Below, piece by piece: positions 1 to 6,688 of a DNA stretch of 21,811 nucleotides; within the stretch, counting starts at the first letter, position 1, and every line of letters begins with the position of its first letter. The stretch comes from Collinsella sp. (lineage in GTDB: Bacteria > Actinomycetota > Coriobacteriia > Coriobacteriales > Coriobacteriaceae), in NCBI GenBank assembly GCA_022745215.1, contig JAIIWC010000029.1, positions 1 through 21,811 of the forward strand, given 5' to 3'. The translations under genes and the position numbers were made by a program. The notes beneath the pieces are model-generated. The model did no database searches. It had not been told where the DNA came from and worked only from the letters and a program-made list of their open reading frames with translations.

Positions 1-38
1 ACGAGATAGTCGAGAAGCGCGGTCTCAAGAAGGAGTAA
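1..38 (+). CDS. C-terminal end of an unidentified protein (partial)
   Basis: An open frame enters from the left edge in frame 3 and ends at TAA (36-38), encoding a charged tail that reads EIVEKRGLKKE. Only 11 full codons are visible, so the function cannot be named. The lysine/glutamate-rich end is typical of a soluble protein tail. It converges on the minus-strand metal operon. It could be a chance open frame, since the stretch is very short. Confidence 0.4.
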   Translation, partial: EIVEKRGLKKE

Positions 39-277
39 CATCGGGACTTGCAGCGACGGACCTCAGGACGCTCTTACACCACGTCTGCGCGCGCGACCCC
101 TACAACCCCCTAAAGCAGCCAACCTGACTTGTTTAAGGTGTATTGGAGCCAATTTTAATGAACATACTATAGGTTATGTTCATTATCTTCTTGGCCGTAA
201 ATGTCATCAGTCTAGCAACAGTACTCATATTTGGCATTTTTTGCCCATCGTTATATAACTGACCCCCTGTAGCGGGC
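39..277. other. Intergenic region with two inverted repeats
   Basis: I see no convincing gene here. The right half is AT-rich compared with the rest of the window. It holds a 10-bp inverted repeat at 157-184, a second repeat pairing TTTTTTGCCC (237-246) with GGGCAAAAAA (274-283), and a short palindrome GTTATATAAC (250-259). The region lies between convergent genes, so the repeats may help end transcription from both sides. No tRNA-like fold was recognised. Confidence 0.5.
157..184. repeat. 10-bp perfect inverted repeat
   Basis: AATGAACATA (157-166) and TATGTTCATT (175-184) are exact reverse complements separated by an 8-base AT-rich loop. It may be a weak terminator for the gene ending at 38, since a T-rich stretch follows. 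It could equally be a regulator operator or an attachment-type site; the sequence alone does not decide. Confidence 0.5.
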
Positions 278-309
278 AAAAAAGAGGCCGCAGCCCATGG
301 CCGCGGCCC
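278..309 (-). terminator. Rho-independent terminator of the Nramp/MgtE-like operon
   Basis: Read on the minus strand, GGCCGC (308-303) pairs with GCGGCC (291-286) around an 11-base loop and is followed at once by a TCTTTTTT tract (285-278). It lies about 20 bases past the stop codon of the Nramp-family gene. The U-tract also pairs with the upstream TTTTTTGCCC at 237-246, giving a larger alternative fold. Confidence 0.8.
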
Positions 310-330
310 GCTCGAAACCCAAAAGAGGCG

Positions 331-1593
331 CTACGCGCTGTAGCCCATCGCTTGCAGCACAAACATGACGACCGTCAGCACCGTAATCACGCCGATAGTC
401 GCCCACGTGAGCACGTTCCACACGCGACCGTTGCGGTTGGTCCCCATAATGTGGCGATCCGCCGCGATAACCACCTGGAATACCAAAACTACGGGCAGCA
501 GCACGCCGTTGATGACCTGCGAGGTCATCATAATCTGGAACAAATCGACGCCGGGCATGAGCACCAACACGGCAGAAATGCCGATGATGGCCGTAATGAT
601 GCCGCGATAGACCGGGGCCTCGTCCCAGCTGCGATCGGCGCCTCGTTCCCAACCAAATGCCTCGCAGATGGCACTCGACGTAACGCCCGGCAGCACGCAG
701 GCAGCCAAAAAGCTCGCTGCGACCAGGCCCGAGGCAAACAACACCGTGGACCACTGGCCCGCGATGGGCTCCAGCGCGCGGGCGGCATCGGCGGCATCGC
801 TAATCTGAATACCCGCCGGGAACAGCACCGTACCGGTCGTGATGATAATGAAGCCCGCAATGATATCGGCAGCGATCGAGCCGCTCACGGTATCAATACG
901 CTGCAGCACGATGTCGTCCTCGCCCGCATTCTTATCGACCACGTTGTTCTGAGCCAAGAAGATCATCCACGGTGCGATGGTGGTACCGATCGTTGCGACC
1001 ACGAGCGACACGTAGCTGGGGTCGTTTTGAATATTGGGGACGACCAAGTCGACCGCGACCTCGCCCCAGTTGGGGCCGGCCATAAACGCGGCGACGATGT
1101 AGGTCACGAACACGCAGCTTACCAGCAGCAAAATCTTCTCGATGCGCTGGAAACTGCCCGACATGGTAAGCATCCACACCAGCAGCGCCACGAGCGGCAC
1201 CGAAATGCTCGCCGGCACGCCAAACAGGGCAAGGCCACTCGCGATACCCGCAAACTCCGAGATGGTCACCGCCGTGTTGGCGATCAACAGCGCCGCCATG
1301 GCCAGCACGCTCTTGCGCACGCCAAAGCGCTCGCGAATGAGCGACGCCAGGCCCTTACCCGTGACGCATCCGCAGCGCGCCGCGGTCTCCTGCGTCACGA
1401 TGAGCAGCACGGTCATGACGGGAAGCATCCAGAGCATCTTGTAACCATAGCTGGCGCCCGCGCTGGAATACGTGGCGATGCCGCCGGCGTCATTACCCGA
1501 AAGCGCCGCCAACAGACCGGGGCCCATAGCGCCAAAGATGGCGGCGATGGTCAGCTTTTGCTTGGCGCTCGCCTTTTGCTTCGTGTTTTGCAC
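331..1593 (-). CDS. Nramp-family divalent metal transporter, NRMT-like (probable Mg2+ importer)
   Basis: A 420-residue polytopic membrane protein with the Nramp/SLC11 fold: the TM1 region reads GPGLLAALSGNDAGG, followed by AGASYGYKMLW, and about 11 hydrophobic segments follow. Canonical Mn2+/Fe2+ Nramps carry DPGN in TM1 and a Met-Pro-His motif in TM6. Here TM1 keeps the Asp (D35) but reads DAGG, and TM6 reads TTIAPWM, so the metal-binding Met is Ala (A207) and His is Trp. Loss of the TM6 Met and a changed TM1 motif fit the Nramp-related magnesium transporters rather than Mn importers; Mg2+ as substrate is inferred. The GTG start at 1593 is chosen because AGGTGG sits about 6 bases upstream and the gene then begins 8 bases after the stop of the upstream MgtE-like gene. 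A longer frame (to 1656) would overlap that gene. A terminator follows at 278-309. Confidence 0.85.
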   Translation of the reverse strand: MQNTKQKASAKQKLTIAAIFGAMGPGLLAALSGNDAGGIATYSSAGASYGYKMLWMLPVMTVLLIVTQETAARCGCVTGKGLASLIRERFGVRKSVLAMAALLIANTAVTISEFAGIASGLALFGVPASISVPLVALLVWMLTMSGSFQRIEKILLLVSCVFVTYIVAAFMAGPNWGEVAVDLVVPNIQNDPSYVSLVVATIGTTIAPWMIFLAQNNVVDKNAGEDDIVLQRIDTVSGSIAADIIAGFIIITTGTVLFPAGIQISDAADAARALEPIAGQWSTVLFASGLVAASFLAACVLPGVTSSAICEAFGWERGADRSWDEAPVYRGIITAIIGISAVLVLMPGVDLFQIMMTSQVINGVLLPVVLVFQVVIAADRHIMGTNRNGRVWNVLTWATIGVITVLTVVMFVLQAMGYSA

Positions 1594-1601
1594 GCGACCA
1601 C

Positions 1602-3446
1602 CTATCCCATGACCGACATGGTGAGCAGCACCGCGGCGATGCAGTACGCCACACACGAGATCATGACGGCGATAACGTTCATGGCGGTACCCGACGTGTT
1701 AAGGTCGTGCTCGTCGCGCCAGAACAGCACCATCAGGTAAATCACGGCGCTCATGTTGCCCACCAGGCAGATGATGGCGGCAATGTTAAAGCAGCCGGTA
1801 AAGAGCTGCTCCTCAAACATAGAGGCATCGGGGAACGCAGCGGTGCGCACCAGCTGCGCGCACAGGTAAGTAACAAGCGAAAGGATCAGACCCATGCCCG
1901 TGCTCTGGAAGAAGAATCCCAGGTACGGTTTGGGCTCGTCGTCGTGACCGTCGTACTCGAGGAAGTAGTTCTTGACGAACGACACCATGCGCGAGGCAGC
2001 CAGCAGCACGAGCGGCATGGCGCACATGGGGAACACCACCAGATGCGCGGAGCCCAGCGCCGTCCCCAGCACCGTCGCCATAATGCACGAGGCGATGCCC
2101 CACACGACAACCCAGTACTGGCGATGCACAAACCAGCTGAGCACGTTCGTCGAGTCGTCCGACGCGCTGTCGCCCGAGCCGATGCCGGCGATCTGCAGGT
2201 CCTCTTGATGCTCCTCGGCGATAACGTCCATGGCGTCGTCGAAGGTAACGATGCCCAGGATATGGCGGTTCTCGTCGCAGACGGGAATGGCGACCAGGTC
2301 GTACTTGGTCATCTCGTCCGTTACGTCTTCCTGGTCCTCGTCGGGCGACACATAGACCAGGTCGCGATAGGCGAGCTGCCCCAGCGTGGCGTCGCGGTCG
2401 GCAACGATCAGCGTGCGCAACGAAAGCACGCCCGTCAGCATGCCGCTCGGGTCCTCGGTGTAGACGTAGTAGACGCTCTCGAAGTCCTCGTCGAGCTTGC
2501 GGATGGCCTCGATGGCATCGGCGACTGTCGCCGTGGCGGGCAGAGCGACAAACTCCGAGGTCATGATACGTCCGGCGGTGTTTTCCTCGTAGCCCAGCAG
2601 GTTACGAATCGCCTTCTCCTCCTTGACGCCCATCAGGCGCAGGAGCTTCTCGGCCTTCTCGTAGCTGAGCTCATCGATCAGGTCGGCGGCGTCGTCCGGG
2701 TCCATCATGGCCAGCATCGACGATGCGTCCGTGTCGGACAGGCCCTCGAGCATCTCGGTCATGAGCTCGTCGTCATCGAACTCCGAGATGGCCTCGGCTG
2801 CCTGGGCGGTATCGAGCTGCGCGAACACCTGCGCACGCAGGCGCGGGTCGAGCTGCTCGATAATGTCAGCGATGTCGGCGGGGTGCAGCTCGCCAAGCGT
2901 CTTGTGCGAAACCGAGAGCTGGATGTTCTTAGTCGAACGGTCAAGCAGGTCCATGTAGGACCAGGCGATGATGTCCTCGCTGAGCGGCTTGCCCAGATGC
3001 TTCATAAAGCCCTCGACGACATGCTCGAGCGCGGGGCTAATCGCGCGCAGCAGGCCGCGGGCACCGACCTCGGCACCCAGCAGGCGCAGCTGGTTTTCGC
3101 CCGACATGGAGAACTTGATGTCGTTTACGCGCACGACCTTCATGCCCTGCGTGTCGACGATCTGCTTGTTGAGAACATCGCGCGCCAGCAACAGCTCGGT
3201 CGGCTGCAGGTACGAAAAGCGGATTTCGGTGGCCGACGTCTTGAGGTACACGCCCGTCTCGTCGATACGGTCGACCCACTTGCGCCAGCTGATCATAAAC
3301 GGCGTCTTGCCGGGACCGCGGAACGCGAGCGACGTCACGTGCGGAAAAACTTCGCCGGTAGCAATGCCAAAATCGTTGACCACGCCGAGCTTTTCGCCGT
3401 CGACGTCCAAGACCGGCAATTTGAGCATCTCACTCAGATAATTCAA
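1602..3446 (-). CDS. MgtE-like Mg2+ sensor/transporter-related protein with PRC-barrel, MgtE_N, CBS pair and 5-TM domain
   Basis: 614 residues, well above the roughly 450 of ordinary MgtE. Order: two PRC-barrel-like stretches (about 8-75 and 93-140), an MgtE N-terminal superhelical domain with LHPADIADIIEQLDP (about 187-288), two CBS domains (about 292-350 and 362-415), an acidic linker, and five hydrophobic segments (about 445-463, 468-488, 510-532, 550-575, 588-610). The acidic MgtE_N and CBS domains bind Mg2+ in MgtE channels. The membrane part lacks the recognisable GGNxGNQ-type pore motif and the SDVTG Asp motif of MgtE, so it may not conduct by itself and could instead sense Mg2+ for the Nramp-type partner 8 bases downstream; this is inference. 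The TTG start is preferred because GGGGAG lies 5 bases upstream; an ATG seven codons in has a weaker site. Confidence 0.85.
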   Translation of the reverse strand: MNYLSEMLKLPVLDVDGEKLGVVNDFGIATGEVFPHVTSLAFRGPGKTPFMISWRKWVDRIDETGVYLKTSATEIRFSYLQPTELLLARDVLNKQIVDTQGMKVVRVNDIKFSMSGENQLRLLGAEVGARGLLRAISPALEHVVEGFMKHLGKPLSEDIIAWSYMDLLDRSTKNIQLSVSHKTLGELHPADIADIIEQLDPRLRAQVFAQLDTAQAAEAISEFDDDELMTEMLEGLSDTDASSMLAMMDPDDAADLIDELSYEKAEKLLRLMGVKEEKAIRNLLGYEENTAGRIMTSEFVALPATATVADAIEAIRKLDEDFESVYYVYTEDPSGMLTGVLSLRTLIVADRDATLGQLAYRDLVYVSPDEDQEDVTDEMTKYDLVAIPVCDENRHILGIVTFDDAMDVIAEEHQEDLQIAGIGSGDSASDDSTNVLSWFVHRQYWVVVWGIASCIMATVLGTALGSAHLVVFPMCAMPLVLLAASRMVSFVKNYFLEYDGHDDEPKPYLGFFFQSTGMGLILSLVTYLCAQLVRTAAFPDASMFEEQLFTGCFNIAAIICLVGNMSAVIYLMVLFWRDEHDLNTSGTAMNVIAVMISCVAYCIAAVLLTMSVMG

Positions 3447-3650
3447 TGGTGCTCCCCATCATTATTCCTGCGGACCGCGGCCGGGCGGCGCGCTCTCCGT
3501 GGATTGTTTGATATGTATACGCATGCGCGGGCGGCACGCCGCTCGACGCTCACACCCCGTGCATGCGCAAAAAGCACCTGCATGGGGTCATCGACTGTAT
3601 GGTCGAGGTTTGGATTTCACCTGTAACCTTTCTCTTGACCCTCATTAACC
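3447..3650 (-). promoter_or_regulatory. Structured 5' leader of the Mg2+ transport operon
   Basis: From the likely start of transcription near 3650 to the TTG codon there are about 200 untranslated bases. The strongest fold is at 3555-3587: CCCC/GGGG, TGCA/TGCA and GTGC/GCGC pair around an AAAAA/TTTTT loop with only two mismatches. GGGTCA and TGACCC flank a short AGGTT/AACCT hairpin just upstream of it. The length suits a metal-responsive leader. I looked for the conserved blocks of the M-box (ykoK) Mg2+ riboswitch and did not find them in order, so the class is unknown. Confidence 0.4.
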
Positions 3651-3656
3651 GCAGTA

Positions 3657-3662
3657 ACTATA
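3657..3662 (-). promoter_or_regulatory. Candidate extended -10 promoter of the MgtE-like operon
   Basis: On the minus strand the sequence reads TGCTATAGT, an extended -10 (TG-N-TATAGT). No good -35 hexamer lies 16-18 bases upstream, which is tolerated with an extended -10. It would start the transcript near 3650. Confidence 0.45.
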
Positions 3663-3740
3663 GCATCAGCATTGCGCTGCGGCACCGAATTTATGCGCTG
3701 CACATTGCAGGCATACCAAACGCTGACGTATCCGTGACAT

Positions 3741-3930
3741 AGTCGTTGGGGACGTTCTTCAACGACTAGTCGCCGGGGACACTCTTTGCGAGCGGCAGAA
3801 AAGGACTGTCCCAAACTGCCGGCAGGAAAGGAACGTCCCCGAGTGCCGGCCTTTGGGGACAGTCCCCACGTGCCGGGTTTTCGCAAGACTGTCCCAAACG
3901 GCTAGTCGTTTAAGAACGTCCCCAATGACT
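3741..3930. repeat. MITE-like GGGGAC element 1 with 32-bp terminal inverted repeats
   Basis: The left end (3741-3772) and the reverse complement of the right end (3899-3930) match at 29 of 32 positions, with TTGGGGACGTTCTT and ACGACTAG as the conserved core. Inside are several GGGACAGTCC / GGACTGTCCC palindromes and GTGCCGG motifs. The right end overlaps the TAG stop codon of the NodB-like gene. No transposase is encoded. Related elements lie at 12280-12440 and 15930-16076, each at the end of a minus-strand operon, so a role as a transcription end or RNA-stabilising hairpin is possible. Confidence 0.75.
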
Positions 3931-5335
3931 ACTCCGTGGTTTCGTCGTCCTCGGCGAGTTGGGGGAACACGGCGGTCTCGGGCATCGTGACCTTCGTCAG
4001 CGAGGTGAGCTTTTTGCTGAGCGACGTGTCCGTCTTGACCAGGTCGCTCAGCGTCACGATCTTGTAGCCGTCGGCAACAAGGCCGTCGATAATCTGCGGC
4101 AGCGCCTCGAGCGTCTGCTCGGCGCACTCGTCGCTATCGGTGAGCAGCACGATGTTGCCCGGCGTCACCGAATCGAGTACGGTCGAAACCTGCTCGTCGG
4201 CACCATTGAGTAACCAGTCGCCCGAGTCGATATTCCACGAGACCACGGCGGAGACCAGGTCCATCGCATCAATCCAGTTTTGCCCGTCAAACGCGGCGTA
4301 GGGAGCGCGCAACAGCATCGTCTTGACGCCGGTTGCCGACTTGATGGCGTCGGTTCCCTTCGAGATCTGCTTGCGCACCGTCTCGCGATCCTCGCCCTTG
4401 AGCGAATCATCGCTATAGCTATTGGAGCCGACCTCGCACCCGGCGTCGACAATCGCCTTAGCCGTGGCGGGCGAGGCCTCGGCGGCATCGCCCGAAAGGA
4501 AGAACGTGGCGCTCACGCCCTTCTCCTTGAGCACCTGCAAAATCTGCTTGGTGGCACCACTCGGTCCCTCATCAAACGTCAGGGCCACAACCTTCTCGTT
4601 GCCCTTTGGCGCCACGCTGGCGCAGGCAACCACACAATCGGTGGCGGGCACAACCTCGCCACGGTCCTGCGTCTTGCCCGATTGCTCGCCGACCCACACC
4701 TCGGAGCGACCCTGGACGCCCCATGTCTGCACATACTCGATGGCGCCCGTGCCCTCGACCTTCAGCTTGGGCTCGATGGTCGTGGCCTGCACCTCGTGCT
4801 TCTCGTAGATGTTGCGGCCGTCTTTGACCGTCACCTTCTCGCCGCCGGCAAGTTCGCGGCTATCCCATTTGCCCTGCTTCACACGCTTGCCGTCAACCTT
4901 CACCGACAGCTTTTCGCCCCCGTGGCGCTTGAGCACGCTGTCGTCGACGGCCAGCAGGTCGCCCGCATCATAGGCATCGGTCAACTCCTGGTCGTCGATA
5001 AGATTCTGCAGCGTAGAACCCACGCGCACCGCGGTCTTTTGTCCGTTGAGCTCCACGTCCACGCTGCGGTTGACGTAGCCCACGACGGCAGCGATAAACA
5101 GCACGAGCGCGCAGCCCACGGCGATGAGCGCATAGGGCAGACGGGATGGACGGCGGGGCGAGCGCCCGTTGCCAATGCGCGCACTGCGGTCGCTAAACCC
5201 GCGGCTATGGTTGAGGTACATCGCGCCGGGCTTACGACGGCGTTTGCGCTGGCCGCTGGGCAGCTGCCCCAGGTCGCGGCGAGCCGTCGGACGCGCACCG
5301 GAGTGCCCGTTTAAGTTGGATCCGTTTTGGCGCAT
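3929..5335 (-). CDS. Membrane-anchored NodB-fold (polysaccharide deacetylase-like) protein, metal ligands altered
   Basis: 468 residues. A basic cytoplasmic N-terminus (1-66) is followed by one membrane segment (about 67-88), a small DUF348/YabE-like domain (about 92-140, VELNGQKTAVRVGSTLQNL), a linker, and a carbohydrate esterase 4 (NodB) domain (about 247-435). NodB motifs: TFDEG (253-257, normally TFDDG), SNSYSD (304-309, normally NHTYSH, both metal-binding His lost), RAPY (343-346, kept), DSGDW (370-374, kept), and LLTD (397-400, normally LLHD). With all three key His replaced, ordinary zinc-dependent deacetylation is unlikely; it may bind cell-wall glycan without cleaving it. The ATG follows a GGGGGAGGG purine tract. 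It is probably last in a run of minus-strand genes, and its stop codon lies inside the end of repeat element 1. Confidence 0.8.
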   Translation of the reverse strand: MRQNGSNLNGHSGARPTARRDLGQLPSGQRKRRRKPGAMYLNHSRGFSDRSARIGNGRSPRRPSRLPYALIAVGCALVLFIAAVVGYVNRSVDVELNGQKTAVRVGSTLQNLIDDQELTDAYDAGDLLAVDDSVLKRHGGEKLSVKVDGKRVKQGKWDSRELAGGEKVTVKDGRNIYEKHEVQATTIEPKLKVEGTGAIEYVQTWGVQGRSEVWVGEQSGKTQDRGEVVPATDCVVACASVAPKGNEKVVALTFDEGPSGATKQILQVLKEKGVSATFFLSGDAAEASPATAKAIVDAGCEVGSNSYSDDSLKGEDRETVRKQISKGTDAIKSATGVKTMLLRAPYAAFDGQNWIDAMDLVSAVVSWNIDSGDWLLNGADEQVSTVLDSVTPGNIVLLTDSDECAEQTLEALPQIIDGLVADGYKIVTLSDLVKTDTSLSKKLTSLTKVTMPETAVFPQLAEDDETTE

Positions 5336-5357
5336 GTGCCCTCCCCCATAAACACAG

Positions 5358-5385
5358 CGAGCCGGAGCAACATGTCTCCGGCTCG
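5358..5385. terminator. 10-bp hairpin between the PRC-barrel gene and the NodB-like gene
   Basis: CGAGCCGGAG (5358-5367) and CTCCGGCTCG (5376-5385) form a perfect 10-bp stem with an 8-base loop, 23 bases past the PRC-barrel stop and 23 bases before the NodB-like ATG. No T-tract follows on the minus strand, so it may be an attenuator or an RNA-processing hairpin rather than a full terminator. Confidence 0.5.
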
Positions 5386-5407
5386 CCTCCCATCATTTGG
5401 TACGTCG

Positions 5408-6163
5408 CTATTTGCTAGCTTTTGACGAGCCCCCGCTCGCCTTTTGGTATTCGTCCTTAAAGGCCTTGAACATGCCGCGCGTTTTGCCGAGCTGCTTGCC
5501 CAGCGCGCGACTGCCCTTGTCCACGGCGACCGACCCCTTGTCATCGAGCACCTTGGCGCCCTTTTTGACCTTATCGCCCACCACGACACTGGCCTCGGCA
5601 GCCTTTGCAGCGGCGCCGCCCGAATACCCGAGCGCCTTGACCTCGTCCGAAACGATCATCGCGCCGTTCTCGTAGCCGCGCAGCATCGTCGGCGGCACCT
5701 GCGTGTCACCGACAAGCACGCTCGAAGCGGCACCGGCAGTCACATAGAACATCTGGACGATGCCCGAGCGCGGCTTGAACTCCACGTCCGAACAATAGCC
5801 CACGACATCGCCCGATTCCGTGCGCACGTCCATACCAACCCAGATGATGCAATCGTCCAGGTTAATGTCGAGGCGCTTGGCCGCGGCGGCATCGTAGGTG
5901 TCCTTGACGTCATTCACCGCAATGGCGCCCTCGTAGACGCCGATGGCATCGAGCGCCACAAAGCGATCGGGACGCTCGATCATGCCCGCAATATCGGACT
6001 GGCGAACCATAAAGCCCACCACGCGCGTTCCGCCCGGAGTAAAGACCGGAAAGTGTATCTTTCCGAGCTTTTTAGGGCTACGTGGCGTGCCGTCCTTTTT
6101 AGTGCGCTTGTCCTCGGTGGGCTTGCGATAGATCTTGGCGCCGACAAAATCCCCGGCGCGCAT
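5408..6163 (-). CDS. PRC-barrel domain protein
   Basis: 251 residues with no membrane segment. Two PRC-barrel-like units are visible: about 1-80 (DFVGAKIYRKP, then GKIHFPVFTPGGTRVVGFMV) and about 102-170 (CIIWVGMDVRTESGDVVGYCSDVEF). The C-terminal part (about 180-251) is rich in Ala, Lys and Gly and looks basic and flexible. PRC barrels are small beta-barrels seen in ribosome maturation factors and in many proteins of unknown role. The ATG shares one base with the stop codon of the YtxH-like gene (TAATG), so the two are translationally coupled. The precise function is unknown. A similar N-terminal fold appears in the MgtE-like protein at 1602-3446. Confidence 0.75.
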   Translation of the reverse strand: MRAGDFVGAKIYRKPTEDKRTKKDGTPRSPKKLGKIHFPVFTPGGTRVVGFMVRQSDIAGMIERPDRFVALDAIGVYEGAIAVNDVKDTYDAAAAKRLDINLDDCIIWVGMDVRTESGDVVGYCSDVEFKPRSGIVQMFYVTAGAASSVLVGDTQVPPTMLRGYENGAMIVSDEVKALGYSGGAAAKAAEASVVVGDKVKKGAKVLDDKGSVAVDKGSRALGKQLGKTRGMFKAFKDEYQKASGGSSKASK

Positions 6164-6552
6164 TATGCCTCGGTCGAGGGCTCCGCAGCCTCGGTGTCGG
6201 CCTCGGCGGCGTTCTCGACCACGACGTCGGCAGCGGGCGTCACGTTGCCGCCCGAAATGGCGTCGTTGAGCTGCTCGCGCAGCTGATCCATACGCTCGCG
6301 GGCCAGGTCGACCTTGGCGCGCAGGTCATCGGTCTTGGCATCGACCATCGGACCGAAGTCGTTGACCGCGGCGCGGGCCTCCTCGGCACCATGCTCGTAG
6401 GTATCGCGCATGTTATCCCAAGCGTCGTTGGCGATATCGGCAGCCATGGCGCGGGTCTCGGCGCCCGAGCGCGGGGCCAGAGCAACGCCGATGATAGCGC
6501 CGGCGGCAGCACCAAAGAGTGCACCGGAGACAAAGCTAAAAGTCTTACCCAT
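6163..6552 (-). CDS. YtxH-like membrane-associated protein
   Basis: 129 residues. The N-terminus MGKTFSFVSGALFGAAAGAI contains one Gly/Ala-rich hydrophobic segment, then ALAPRSGAETR, the usual YtxH/GvpP-type beginning. A long charged helical region (about 45-105) likely forms a coiled coil, and the acidic end is Ala/Glu-rich. YtxH proteins are general-stress proteins of unknown biochemical role in Firmicutes. I chose ATG 6552 over ATG 6558 (two codons upstream) because GAGG then has a normal 7-base spacing; the choice changes only two residues. The gene is coupled to the PRC-barrel gene through a TAATG overlap and has its own candidate promoter upstream. Confidence 0.8.
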   Translation of the reverse strand: MGKTFSFVSGALFGAAAGAIIGVALAPRSGAETRAMAADIANDAWDNMRDTYEHGAEEARAAVNDFGPMVDAKTDDLRAKVDLARERMDQLREQLNDAISGGNVTPAADVVVENAAEADTEAAEPSTEA

Positions 6553-6603
6553 GATCATTCCTCTCCTGCGGGCACGTCGGCGCCCACCGTTTGAATGCTG
6601 TCC

Positions 6604-6609
6604 ATTATA
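6604..6609 (-). promoter_or_regulatory. Candidate -10 box for the YtxH/PRC-barrel pair
   Basis: A perfect TATAAT on the minus strand lies about 50 bases upstream of the YtxH-like start. No clear -35 hexamer is seen at 16-18 bases. The interval 6553-6688 otherwise holds nothing I can name. Confidence 0.5.
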
Positions 6610-6688
6610 CCCGCAGCGCAACACTTGCCGCCCCGCTCATCTGTATACGGCAAAGGCGCAGGTACGTGATGGTGTTGAGCGAGCGAAC

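Noticed and set aside
352..1740. 462-codon plus-strand open frame
   Set aside because: Antisense to the Nramp-family gene, which has clear family motifs on the other strand.
1707..3626. 639-codon plus-strand open frame opposite the MgtE-like gene
   Set aside because: It is a by-product of high-GC codon bias; its translation is His/Arg/Gln-rich with no domain, while the minus strand encodes a clear multi-domain protein.
3447..3650. M-box Mg2+ riboswitch upstream of the MgtE-like gene
   Set aside because: The conserved M-box sequence blocks (GTTAGGTGAGGCTCC and the later loops) are not present in order, so I kept only a generic structured leader.
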